Under the pieces are notes generated by a model, which saw only the letters and a list, made by a program, of their open reading frames with translations, searched no databases and had not been told where the DNA came from. Positions 11,690 to 21,875 of a stretch of DNA of 64,000 bases are shown piece by piece. How positions within the stretch are numbered: the first letter of the stretch is position 1; each line of letters opens with the position of its first letter. Both the position numbers and the translations under genes were made by a program. This stretch comes from Cladophialophora immunda (Eukaryota > Ascomycota > Eurotiomycetes > Chaetothyriales > Herpotrichiellaceae), in assembly GCF_000835495.1 (NCBI RefSeq), contig NW_015622541.1, forward strand, positions 4,464,001-4,528,000. The letters are read 5' to 3'.

Positions 11690-12366
11690 AGCTACACTCG
11701 CAGTCGTGCAAAAACGAAGCGTGTTTTTAGTCTCTTTTCGCCTTCGTCGATTCACGAGATGCCAACTGGGGGAGCTCCAGTGCCGGCTGGCTAGGGGCGC
11801 GCAGGGAACAGCTTGTCTTCTCTGTCGCGAGAAAAGCGTGGAATTTGCTGCCCTTCGTCGATGCACGCAAGTTCAAATCAAGGAGTCTTGGAGTGTTCAA
11901 TCTGGATGGTGCAAACGGACAGGCCGGTATACCGTCTGCTGGCCTGCAAAACCGACGCGGGTTGACTGAGGAGCTTTCGTCGGTTCAACGCGATCAGGAC
12001 GGGGAAAGGGGCCAGTCAGTCAGTGTGGTTCACGCAACTGGTGAGCCAGGACAGCCCAACCTACAAAAGCGACGCGGGTTGACTGAGCTTCGTCGGTTCA
12101 CAGCGATCAGGACAGGGAACAGTGTGGTTATCCAACTGGTGAGCCAGGACAGCCCAACCCTGCGAATTTCAAAGCGTGTTGCTTCTGCTCCAGCTTCGTC
12201 GGTTGACACGAGGTCAGAACCGGGATGTTTGTTAGGGCGGTCACCAGGATGGCGGTAGAGAACGCCCGTGGTCCCTGCAGAGTCGACGGCCTGTTTTTGC
12301 GGTGTTTCGTCGGTTGGCGACAAATCCAAAATTCCCCGTATCTGGCCGGCTCTCTTCAGGTGCATA
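11690..12366. repeat. Degenerate ~112-bp tandem array (six TTCGTCG landmarks)
   Basis: The landmark TTCGTCG followed by A/G-T occurs at 11743, 11854, 11976, 12089, 12195 and 12306, spaced 111, 122, 113, 106 and 111 bp. The best-preserved pair is 11953-12069 versus 12070-12185 (117-bp period). It shares CGACGCGGGTTGACTGAG, CGATCAGGAC, CAGTGTGGTT and GAGCCAGGACAGCCCAACC. Outer units have drifted far. Several frames are open through it, but none looks like a known protein. Confidence 0.7.
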
Positions 12367-12639
12367 TCGTGGCAGCTGGTCTCTTGGACACAAGGCGGAT
12401 TGTAGGGGATATGGGTCCTCCGTGGAGACCAGCCCTGGAGATAGCTCGTAGCCGGTATGAGGAAGCTTTCGAGCGTATACGAACAGAAGACTTGATGGAA
12501 TTCTGTGACAGCGGAGTAGGATCAATTTTCTCGAATAAGGGCATGTATCAGTTTTTGTTCACACTCTCATATCTCACTGCGTGGCCGATGCAATATGCGA
12601 CATGCACCATGCACCAGCTCTCGAGGACCATCTATCCAT

Positions 12640-14072
12640 TTACCACTTCAACTCCGCGTCCCACATCTCGCAAAACGTCTCAACAGCCCTCACAAACATG
12701 GCCACATGTTCCTCCGTCAGCATAATGTTGAGCGCCACGAATCCTCGGGCCGCCATGTAGATCCCTTGCTGGAGCATGTGGTGGTAAAAGAGGTCCTGCA
12801 AGGTGCCGGCCTCCGGGCCCGCGAACTGAATGGCCATGAGACTTCCCACGCCCTTGATGAACATCTTGGGCGGCCGCTGCGGGTGGTTTGGTGTGGTGTG
12901 CATCTCGTCCGTCACTGGGCTGGAGGGGATCGTGGTGCCTTGCGAGATGCCGCGTTTGGACAGCACGCTCTCAACCTCCGTCCTCATACGGTCGCCCAGC
13001 GCGTTCAGGCCGTTGATTGTCTCCGGGTCCAGGAGTCTGCAACCCGCCACCCCGGCGCTCATGGTGAAGCAGTTGTTGTTGTATGTCCCCGGATGCTGGA
13101 GCGTGCCGTCGCGAGGGTCGTACAGTTTCATGATCTCCCTCCTTCCCCCGAACGCTCCAAAGCTCATCCCGCCGCCGACCCACTTCCCGAGCGTCATGAG
13201 GTCCGGGGTTATGCCTGTTTGGCTGCCCAGGCCGTGGTAGTGAAGGCGCGAAGTCATGACTTCGTCGAAGATCAGAAGCGCGCCGTTGTCGGTCGCCAGA
13301 CGGCGGAGCGTGGACAGGAATTCGCTGCTCGCGGCGTAGCAGCCCCCAGACCCGAGCATGGGTTCCAGTAAGATTGCGGCTAGGGAATCCTTGGGCAGAG
13401 AGTTGACGAGCGATTCGGTGCCTTGGACATCGTTGTACGTGCCGACGACGAAGTCGTGCGGGAGGTTGATCGATGTTTTGTCGGAGGGAGTCCGTCCTGA
13501 AATTGTGGAACCGTGATAGCCTGAAGTGTGCATGAGCTAAAAGAGCCCGTTTTAGATGACTCTGGGAGAACGTTGGTGTTACCTTTGTAAAAGATGAGAA
13601 TCTTCTTCTTCCCAGTGAAAGCCAGCGCCGTAGCAAGTGCCATCATATTGGCTTCTGTGCCCGAGTTGACAAACCTGACCAGCTCCATTGCAGGAAACCG
13701 CTCACAGACGATCTTTGCAAGTTCCGGCTCCAGCTTGTTATGACCTCCATAGTTCCAGCCACCCTGCAATGCGGACTCCACCGCTTGTTTGATGACAGGA
13801 TGATTGTGTCCGTATATGCCTGCGGTATACTCGCCTAGAAAATCGACATAGGTGTGCCCGTCGACGGTTGTCAGAAAACACTCTTTCCCATGGTCGATGG
13901 TCAATGGGAAGGGATTTGTGTGAAGCACGGTCCGTGTATTGCCGCCGGGCATGTACTTGCAGGCTTCCTCATGGTATTTGAGAGACTTGGGATTTTTGTA
14001 CACGTATTTATCGTGAGCATGAATGATGGCGGCACGAAGGGCTACTTCCCTAGTTTCTGGTAAGGAACCCAT
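12640..14072 (-). CDS. Class III PLP aminotransferase (GSA-aminomutase-like)
   Basis: Exons 14072-13583 and 13520-12640 (62-bp intron) encode 456 aa. The correct acceptor is the TTCAG at 13521, which yields ILIFYKGYHGSTISG; the upstream TTTTAG would break the frame. Family marks are YVDFLGEYTAGIYGHNHP, the PLP-phosphate motif NSGTEANMMALA, IFDEVMTSR (Asp holding the PLP ring nitrogen), and the Schiff-base Lys276 in LGKWVGGG. Fold-type I class III enzymes of this sort resemble glutamate-1-semialdehyde 2,1-aminomutase. In fungi they act as amino-acid or amine transaminases of unassigned substrate. No targeting signal is evident. Confidence 0.85.
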
Positions 14073-14144
14073 GGCAGCGATGAGATGGAATGGCAAAGTG
14101 GCCAACAGTTCAGATTCAACCCCTGCTCACGCCGACAGTGACTT

Positions 14145-14594
14145 TCATTTGACGTTGAATCGATGTGGGATTATAGATGTGTCAAAAGCAGGTCGTTCTT
14201 GGGTGTGTATCAAAGTATCTTCAACCAGCGCCCTATGATCAACCGATAACATCGAGGTCGTCCCTGCGCTTCTGGTATTGGCTGAATCTCGGTACCCCCA
14301 CGCTGGAGATCTCTCCCGTACCATTGGGTGATACAGGTACCAGTACTTGGTGACAGTCAGCGTGCATTGCTGAGGGCCGGTAGAGCTAGGCTCAAGCAAA
14401 AGGAACGTTCTTAGGGACAAAATATCGCTGCAGATAGGCGTGACAGGAACTCGAAATTGCCATCCAACGAGGTCGGTGACTGAGGGCTGAATGTTGTTCC
14501 TAAAGGAGGAAATGGTGGATGCGGATGAGCTGAGCATCCTGAGGGCCAGTTCGGTGCCATTGACTGTTGGAGTGGGAGCTTTGTAGCTGGTCAT
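14145..14594 (-). CDS. Hypothetical 149-aa protein (possible)
   Basis: An ATG-started frame with mixed, protein-like composition (VGWQFRVPVTPICSDILSL, CTLTVTKYWYLYHPM). It lies between the two aminotransferase genes and points toward the class III one. I recognise no domain. It could be the last exon of a longer gene, since a second open frame lies just upstream (14591-14773), or it could be noise. Confidence 0.25.
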   Translation of the reverse strand: MTSYKAPTPTVNGTELALRMLSSSASTISSFRNNIQPSVTDLVGWQFRVPVTPICSDILSLRTFLLLEPSSTGPQQCTLTVTKYWYLYHPMVRERSPAWGYRDSANTRSAGTTSMLSVDHRALVEDTLIHTQERPAFDTSIIPHRFNVK

Positions 14595-14958
14595 AGGCAG
14601 ACGGTGATGTAGTTAGAGAGACATGTTGCGCCCGCAGGAAAAATTAGCCACGCAATCAAGGCACTTTCAACCCCTCCAGTAGACGACGACACGGAGACTG
14701 ACACATGCGATTTGACAGGACAATGTTCTTTCTTTTTGTCACTGCAGGTTGTAATTCCCATCTCACCGCTCACTGCAAATAAATACGGCCACGATTCCTC
14801 TGCCCCCAGCCTGAATCTCAGTGTTTGTCAAGCTCTCACTAGGCTCTCGTTTAACTAACTGGGCACCTAACTGCGAGCAGAGTTCCCCCCTGCCTCCACT
14901 GCGTTCAGCGCCGCCATTACCACAGGGCCAAGCAAGTCCAAGTCCCATCCAGTCAACC

Positions 14959-17277
14959 ATGAGCTTCTCAGCGAGACGAGTCTCGACCATGAGGTCGGCA
15001 CTGCACGCCAGTCAAGATGGTCGCCGGTTCTCCATTCACCCTGAAGATGAAAACATCTCTGCTCCACACCGAACTCTCCGCGGCCACCCGAGCCACAAAC
15101 CGCATGCCGCCCTGGACACTTCAAGAGCTTCGACTGGGGTCATTTGGTAACTGAGCGCACTCTCCTTTCTCCACAGTTTGATGTCTGACGCCGGAACAGG
15201 ACCACCGAACAAGCAGCGCGCCACGGCTTTCTTGAGGAGCCCCAGAAGTGGGCCAACCTGGGCCAAGGCGCGCCTGAAGTCGACGATGATATTGTGAGTG
15301 ATAGTCCACGCCTACACCGAGAAATTTCGGGGATTCTGGCATGGAGAATGGGATTGCTTGAATATTCATAACATACGAACGAGCACAGGAAGGCTGCTTC
15401 CCCCGCCCAACTTCAATCCCTTTGACCAACAATGGACGAGAATACGGGCCAACAGCCGGCATCAAGCCTCTTCGAGCCGCCGTGGCCAAACTGTACAGTG
15501 CGTCCTCTACCTGTCAAAGCTCTTGTCACTTCTAGACTTCTCCAATGCGCAGAAGCCTTCCCTCGAATCAATTCTGTCATGAAGCTGACCTGAGGGTATT
15601 GGAAGATGACAACTACCGCCAAGGCAAGGAGAGTCAATACTCATGGGAGAACGTCTGCATTGTGCCCGGGGGAAGAGCTGGGCTGATCAGGATCGCCGCT
15701 GTGCTGGGCAATGCGTATCTCGGCTTCTTCATTCCTGATTACACCGCATACAACGAGGTATCAACGCCGAAGAACCATAACTCCACACAGCGTGGACTAA
15801 CACGTGGTCACAGATGTTGTCCCTGTTTCGCAACTTTGTAGCCATACCCACACCTCTCTCTGCAGCTGATGGGTACCATATGTAAGTGTGCTGGCAAAAG
15901 GGGCACTTCTGTTACAAGAGCTATCTGAGGCTCACAACACTTCAGTCATGCCGACAAAATCGCCGACGAGCTGGCGCGCGGTACCAGTGTCATCTTGACC
16001 TCGAATCCTCGCAATCCCACAGGTCACTCTTTGGATCCTGAAGAGCTTGCCCTAATCCAGGATATTTGTCGGGACAGAGCAACATTGATCTTTGATGAGT
16101 TCTACGCTGGTTACAGGTACTGTTTTCTTGAGTTCATGGAGAACACGCTATATTGGCGTCATCCGCCACATGAATCTTTATCGCTGATGAATGGTAGATA
16201 CGACACAAACTGCGATGGCAGTACTATCTCAGCTGCCTCCAATGTTGTGAGTTTCACTCTTGACCCTGCGTCGACCTTGATTGCGGGCAAAATCGACTGA
16301 CAGCGATCGATAGATTGACGTTGATCGAGACGATGTGATCTTGATTGACGGTCTCACAAAACGCTTCAGACTCCCGTAAGTCTCCTGACAGACCCGTACC
16401 AGGGTTGAAACTCTCAGTGCTCTGTGTTCTCCGAAATGGGCATTCGATGCTAACCACACCGCCAGAGGATGGCGCGTCGCTTGGATTGTTGGCCCGAAGG
16501 AATTCATCAAGGCGCTCAGCTCATGTGGTAGCTACCTCGATGGTGGCTGCAACGTGCCGTTTCAGGAGGCTGCCATATCAATGCTCGATCCTCGTAAGTC
16601 CGCCTTCTCCCACGAACCAGATGATAGCCAGGGGCCAACTCATCCGACAATGTGGCTAATATGTCTGGAACAAAAGCGAAAGTCAAGGCTGAAATGATGG
16701 CCCTTCAAAGTCACTTCAAGATGAAGCGAGACTACGTTCTCAAGAGACTTGAAGAGATTGGGTTCAGATGGGGAGACCAGAACGTGCCGCAATCGACGTT
16801 TTATATCTGGTTAGATTTGTCGTCGTTGGAACCTCCTCTGCCGAAGAACAGTCCCATTGACATTTCTAATGGACTTTCGTTCTTTGACGCACTGGTATGA
16901 TCCCTGCTCATTGGAAAAGTGTTTTCATTCTGGCAAAAGCTATTGCCATCACCCCTTCTTCTAGCTCGTACAGGACTAACAAAAATCGGCAGCTCCAAGA
17001 GCGAACCATCGTAGTTCCGGGAATCTTCTTCGACCTCAACCCAGCAAAGAGACGCGACCTGTTCGACAGTCCTTGCCACCACTTTGTCCGAGTTAGCTAT
17101 GGTCCGAAGCTGGAGCAGCTGAAGATGGGGATGGACGGAATTGAGAGGGTGGTGAAACGTGCGAGGGGCGAGTACGGACAATATGACACCGCCATTCAGG
17201 ATGAGCCTGAGAGCAAGAGTCCTCACAGTCCCATTCAGTTCTGGAAGGGGCAAGGACAAGGCGAACACTTCCACTGA
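14959..17277 (+). CDS. Class I/II PLP aminotransferase, 11 exons
   Basis: Exons are 14959-15146, 15200-15293, 15389-15497, 15606-15757, 15814-15881, 15946-16116, 16198-16246, 16314-16375, 16466-16593, 16677-16894 and 16993-17277. All phases agree, giving 507 aa. The product reads GFLEEPQKWANLGQGAPEVD, REYGPTAGIKPLRAAVAKLY, TSNPRNPTGHS, FDEFYAGYR and DGLTKRFRLPGWR with Schiff-base Lys293. It continues LDLNPAKRRDLFDSPCHHFV near the end. It is a fold-type I aminotransferase of the aspartate/ACC-synthase-like group; the substrate is unknown. The first exon-2 acceptor (CACAG at 15176) runs into TGA, so AACAG at 15199 is used. The C-terminal ~60 residues are a disordered tail. The high intron density contrasts with its neighbours. 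Confidence 0.88.
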
Positions 17278-17622
17278 TCTATTGGATGAGACGAGAAATG
17301 ATTGTGAAAGGGTTCTAGGGATGGTACATTTAGAGGTACAGCTATGAGCCAGACATGCCATGGTCTCTCCAACGCCCTTTGTCCAGACTAGCTTCGGCCA
17401 TAACATTTATGATGGTTGACTAACGACATGAAAATTTGAAACTTGCTCGAACACACTTCATTATCCCCCCCCCTTTTGTCCATTTTCCGTCATAACCTGG
17501 CAAGCCCGGTGTCAGGCAGTTCGGGGAGCTTAGGTAGCTTTGGAAGCTTGGGTAATTTTGGGGCTTTCGGTAACAACTTGGGTAGCTTCGGTTTAGGCAG
17601 CTTGACTTTCGGCAGAGACAAA

Positions 17623-18504
17623 TCAAGCCCTGACGATCAATTCCTTCGTTAGCCTTTAGGACCAAATTGCCCATTACAAAAAGGGGGTTGGGACCTTCGA
17701 CTCACAGGAGTGCCAATGTCAGATCACCGTGGATGCTGGCCTTGAGTTCAATTTCGATGTCCAAGTTCAACTCCAACCGGAGCTTCAAGCCACTGTTCGT
17801 TGTGCACTCTTGTCAGCACTGTGCAACATGTCTTCAATCGTGACGGTGGTCTTCCGGAAAACGACGTACTCTTGATCCATAGGATCTTTCCCGCTGCTAT
17901 CCTTGGAGTCGATAGGTTGTGCGGTCTCAAGTGGTTGTGAGGGCGGAGGGCCTCGCCATGGGATTTCTCCCCGGATCATGCGTGCGTATGTCACCGGGCC
18001 CTGCATGGATTGCGACGGCGGTTTGATCCGTTCGAACGGTTGAAACTCTGTAATGTCGCGCTATACTTCTGTTAGCATTTCGAACGGTATCTGGAGAAAG
18101 ACTGATGTTGAGAGGTATATCTGGCCCCCACCAAGGCAATGGTCTCAGCCGGGACTTACAGGGTCGGGGTTCTTTAGCCATTGCGGATTTTGTTGTTGTT
18201 CACTGGGATGCACCTCTGTCGGCTGTGCCCGTCTTGCGACTTGCTGCTGGGGTTCGGCGCCCTCGTCGATCGCCGCCATTGAGTTTGCAGAGGCATTTCC
18301 GGTCTGAGCTCGGGCTTGGGCCTGTCTCTGTCGTTGATTCTGTCGTCTCCGTCTTCGGGACTGTGATCTGGATCGTGACTCGTAGCCTTGGTCGTCCGCG
18401 CTCGTCGTCGACTGGTCCGAGTTGCTGCGTTCCAGCCCCGGCCGACTGGGCTTCTTCCCCCCAGGTGTATTATCCGGTGTGGGTGTTTGCTGTGGCTCCG
18501 ACAT
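17623..18504 (-). CDS. Unknown fungal protein with C-terminal IHGDLTL module (copy A)
   Basis: Exons 18504-18160, 18060-17870, 17792-17706 and 17629-17623 give 209 aa. The N-terminus is Ser/Thr/Pro-rich, followed by an Arg/Gln-rich patch (SRSQSRRRRRQNQRQRQAQA) and a middle part FQPFERIKPPSQSMQGPVTY. A hydrophobic/charged alternating block then reads LKLRLELNLDIEIELKA, continuing as SIHGDLTLALLA before the stop. The second intron uses a strong GTACGT donor; the last is phase 2 and leaves a 7-nt coding exon (last base of Leu, Ala, stop). The arrangement matches the divergent neighbour at 19819. No function is known to me. The C-terminal block looks like an amphipathic membrane- or filament-binding segment, but that is inference. 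Confidence 0.7.
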
Positions 18505-19818
18505 GGTGGCCACAGGGTGATGAAGAGGAGAGAGGAAAGGTAAAGGCGACTTCGGCAAATATGGAGAGAAATAGGGATGTGTTCAAGAGGGAGAGATAGA
18601 TGAAATTAGAGCCAAAAGAAACTGGTACTGTGAGCAGGTGGGTTGAAACGGGGAGGGCAAGGTCGGAAAAAGGCATTCGGGGAAGAGGCTGCAACAACGA
18701 CATCATCGTGACCAGGGTCTGATATTCCCCAGACCGGTTCTTGCGTCGACCTACCCTCAGGCCCCGGTGCTGAGGTGGTTGAAGCGGCGGGATTGTGTGC
18801 GCCATGATCGAAGATGTTGGCGTCCACAGCGATGATCGATCTGTATGCTTGACCAAGATTTTGGGGGAGAAGCTGGGCATTGACCTAGCGTCAGAGCGGG
18901 GCATGCAGAACTTGGAAGAACCCTGGTCGGTGGGTCTGACGACATGTGGCGCCCGAGCTTGCTATTGGCAGCCTCAATGCCAAGACGTAACGTGGAGGCG
19001 GGGGCGTGATGTGGCGCACATGTGGCGTCCCACCTCCTCCAACGGGTCCCTGCTGCAAGATGACGCAAGGCTCTTGACCTGTTCGATCCTCCGCCTCGAT
19101 TACCACGGTTTCCCCCCTTCTTTGGGCGACTCGAGAAATGTCAGAGGATGAAGTAGCCTGTTACTATACAAACTTCCGCAACTCCGGAAAGGCAAAGATT
19201 GGCCGTTATGGCTCAAAGCAAGCACCACTAACGGTTGAAGAGCACCCAGACAAGCATTGATCTGGCCCTGCAACAAGGAGGCTGCTCTGGGTTGCAACGA
19301 GATCTTCACACACAGGCTGACGCCAACATCGCCGATTGAGAAAAGGGTCGGTGTCAAGTGAGTTGTCTCTTTCCCATTCTGCATTTACAACTTTCCGGCA
19401 TCCTGCCTTGATCCCTGCTCACAACAGCCACACCGCCGGAACAGTCATCCTCCTTCGCTGTCATTGGCCTGCCAACTTACTGAAACCTGGTGGTGCTGGC
19501 TTCGTTGCATTGCCCAAACCAGCCCCTCTGTTGATCCTGACGCCGATTTGTGGCGTTGTAGACACCATCTTCCTCAAAAGCAGCAACAATCGACGTCATG
19601 GGCGTGCGTGGAGAGGCACAAGCGATGTAAGTCACTACTCAGGTCGTCTACATCCTGACGTCTGTGTGGGGTGGAAACTACAATTGCAGCGATGTGTCAA
19701 CCTTGATTCCCTTCACTGGACAATAAGCCTGGTCGTCATACGTCGAGGCCCTCTTTTTGTCCGTTGATACTCCTCTTCTTCATCCTCCCTTGCACATCTT
19801 CCTTCTCAATCTCCCACC
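18505..19818. other. Divergent intergenic region between the two IHGDLTL genes
   Basis: A 1.3-kb shared upstream region of two head-to-head paralogue-like genes. I see no coherent coding frame and no clear repeat. Confidence 0.5.
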
Positions 19819-20617
19819 ATGTCGTCCGAACAAGAGACGAAGAGCACTGAAGAAACCTCAATCGGCGGAAACCTCGACGCTGCCGGCGCTGCCTCAGGAG
19901 CTGCAAACATCGGAGCAAACGCCTCTTCCAAGAAGTCGGAAGAGAGACGAAAGCCCAAAAAGCTCGGCCAGAAAGGTCAAGCAAACGGTGAAAAGGCAGA
20001 CGGCGAGGGCGAAGCGGACGGCAACCCGGACGAATCTCCAACACCACAACCCAAGATGGATCCTCAGTCATCAGCATCAGCATCAGCCCGCTCCGGGTCC
20101 CGACGGGGCAGCCGAGGTCGCGGCCGAGACTCGAGTGAGCCTCCTAGTGACGCCGACAGCGCATATCGAAGCGACGTTTCGCAGAAAGGCGGACGACGGA
20201 ACAGAAACCGGAACAGAGGCAAGGCCCAGGCCCAGACACAAGCCCAGACACAACAGCAGGGGAAGGGCGGCCTCCTCGGCGGCGGCGGCGGCGGACCCCT
20301 CGACGCAGTTGACGAGGTTGGCGACACAGTAAACGGCGTCGTCGACGGCGCCGGAAACCTCGTGAACGACACTGTCGGCAAGACCCTGAGCAAGCCCCAC
20401 GAAGCTCTGGGCGGCCTCCTCCACAGCAAAGGGGGCAAGGAAGGCGAAGGCGAAGAGAAAGACGAAGGGGAGAACGAGCAATTGAGATTACGACTCGACC
20501 TGAACCTGGACATTGAAGTCCAACTCAAGGCCAAAATCCACGGCGATCTGACTCTAGGCCTATTGTCAGTCAAGCCTCCAATCCACTGCGCGAATGCTAA
20601 CGTCTCACAGGAACTAG
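19819..20617 (+). CDS. Unknown fungal protein with C-terminal IHGDLTL module (copy B)
   Basis: Exons 19819-20564 and 20611-20617 give 250 aa. The protein is low-complexity and hydrophilic at first (Ser/Lys/Gly/Asp, RRGSRGRGRDSSEPPSDADS, then NRNRNRGKAQAQTQAQ). A Gly run leads into an apolar helical repeat, VDEVGDTVNGVVDGAGNLV. The end is LRLRLDLNLDIEVQLKA followed by KIHGDLTLGLLN. The intron has GCTAAC as branch site and CACAG acceptor and leaves a 7-nt terminal coding exon, exactly as in copy A. Without splicing the frame would run on into unrelated sequence to 21015, which I reject because the conserved family end is reached by splicing. Confidence 0.75.
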
Positions 20618-21439
20618 TGCATGACCCCGATCCGATACCGTCCTCTGAAACCCCCTCAATATACCTCTACAAGCGCAGCCATTACAGCCAACCAGCAGGC
20701 AAGAGTTGGGGAAGCTCGAACAGAGTCATTGATGATGCTTTGTTGTGTTCGGTCAACGTGATCCTGAGATTGTGTCATGGCGTCCCAGTTTCCCCATTTA
20801 CCATGGACGGCGAGATAGGGTGTTTGTGTGTATGTAATAAAAGAATGACGACCGTATCCTGTAGAACTTGTTCTGAATGTATCCATCTGATTGAAGCCGA
20901 GACTACACGTTTGTTGTCATCAGCTGCTCCCCTCGTAGATAAGACACTGGAAGACAGACTCCGCAGGCACCCATTGTCCCCAGCTCACCCAACGATCTTG
21001 CCAAGAACTGTATGACAGATGGCACTTTTACAACTGCCGGGTTAAAGCGGGCAGACGCGAATGCAAGTGCTTTGCTTCCGCTGCCGTAACACCTATTCCA
21101 AACTTATGCGCCAGCTTGTCTGTTAACTTCACAAACAAGATTCACGGAATTAGAAGGACTGAGTATATTGGCATGGTTGTTACGTGATTTAGTATATCAT
21201 TGTATACATACTCTTGATATTCTGGTTCGCGATTGTATGACTTGTTGCTACATGGAACACACCTGCATTTACTGAGTATGTCCATAAATCCCCTAATACA
21301 AACGGAAATATCTAGGTATTGTGCCAGAGAAATTTACTCACTGAACTCGGCAAGTCTGGTAGGAAAGCGAAAACGCCAGTCCAACTGTGAGATACGTGGG
21401 GGCGTTGGGAATAAGGCCCAAAAAACAACCTGAGTTCCA
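20618..21439. other. Intergenic region
   Basis: 3' flank of copy B up to the tRNA terminator. No supported feature. Confidence 0.5.
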
Positions 21440-21463
21440 AAAAAAAAACTCGAAAAAAGAAAC
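21440..21463 (-). terminator. RNA polymerase III terminator of the tRNA gene
   Basis: On the minus strand the tRNA 3' end (GGGGAG) is followed by TTTC, a run of six T (21459-21454) and, a few bases on, a run of ten T (21449-21440). This is the usual Pol III stop signal and supports the transcription direction of the tRNA gene. Confidence 0.8.
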
Positions 21464-21498
21464 TCCCCGACAGGGAATCGAACCCTGGTCTCCCGCGC

Positions 21499-21513
21499 TC
21501 GTTATTATGAAAT
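21499..21513 (-). other. Canonical 15-nt tRNA intron (position 37/38)
   Basis: TTTCATAATAACGAG interrupts the anticodon loop one base 3' of the GTC anticodon, the standard site cut by the tRNA-splicing endonuclease. Removal gives the loop TTGTCAC on the TCCGC/GCGGG stem. Confidence 0.8.
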
Positions 21514-21526
21514 GACAAGCGGAAAC

Positions 21527-21579
21527 TGAATTGGATGTTAGATGACGAACAACTATCTGCTCATATGATATGACTTACT
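21527..21579 (-). other. 53-nt spliceosomal-type intron inside the tRNA gene
   Basis: On the minus strand the segment starts GTAAGT (consensus U2 5' splice site), has TCTAAC 13-18 nt before its end (fungal branch-point consensus) and ends AATTCAG. Its length equals that of ordinary introns in this window. Clean removal restores D-stem positions 24/25. It is at the wrong place for a eukaryotic tRNA-endonuclease intron. Confidence 0.75.
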
Positions 21580-21875
21580 CATGACCACTAGACCATCGAG
21601 GACACCATACGTGTGATCGTTGGTTGTTGAGAAGATTTGCCGTTAATAAAAAGATAAAGTCAAGTAAATCTGCGGAACCACGCGCCAGCATACTTTCCAA
21701 TCAAAGACTTGCAGAGTACCCACATATCTACCTACCTGTAAGTATTCACTTACCAGGTATTCAACTCTGGAGACGTATTAACTACAAATTATTAGGTGCC
21801 GAGTCTCAGAATAATTGAAGAAAATTATTTATTGTATCCTGCCTGTCCTTCACCTGTCTATCTTCATGAGAAGCC

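Larger units (their letters stand above)
21464..21603 (-). tRNA. tRNA-Asp(GUC) gene with two insertions, one spliceosomal-like
   Basis: Removing two insertions leaves a 72-nt cloverleaf. The acceptor stem TCCTCGA pairs fully with TCGGGGA (one T-G). The D arm is GTCTAGTGGTCATGAT, the anticodon stem is TCCGC/GCGGG with loop TTGTCAC (anticodon GTC), the variable loop is AGAC, and the T arm CAGGG-TTCGATT-CCCTG is perfect. Insertion 1 (21579-21527, 53 nt) lies between mature positions 24 and 25. It begins GTAAGT, contains TCTAAC and ends TTCAG. Insertion 2 (21513-21499, 15 nt) is at the canonical 37/38 site. The A box (TGGTCTAGTGG) and B box (GGTTCGATTCC) are intact, so Pol III transcription is plausible. 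CCA is not encoded, as expected for a nuclear tRNA. Confidence 0.88.

Noticed and set aside
12225..12725. Plus-strand 166-codon frame over the end of the aminotransferase gene
   Set aside because: Antisense to and overlapping the last exon of a clear aminotransferase and running out of the tandem array; composition incoherent.
12595..13371. 258-codon plus-strand frame
   Set aside because: Shadow frame antisense to the class III aminotransferase exon.
15176..15199. Apparent in-frame TGA in the class I/II aminotransferase (possible pseudogene)
   Set aside because: The TGA falls before the true acceptor AACAG at 15199; using it restores phase and the conserved sequence through all 11 exons.
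18795..19767. Plus-strand frames of 118-143 codons between the IHGDLTL genes
   Set aside because: No domain, poor start contexts, no consistent splicing; treated as intergenic.
20565..21015. Unspliced extension of IHGDLTL copy B to 398 aa
   Set aside because: The conserved module ends at a GTCAGT donor with GCTAAC and CACAG following; copy A has the same structure.
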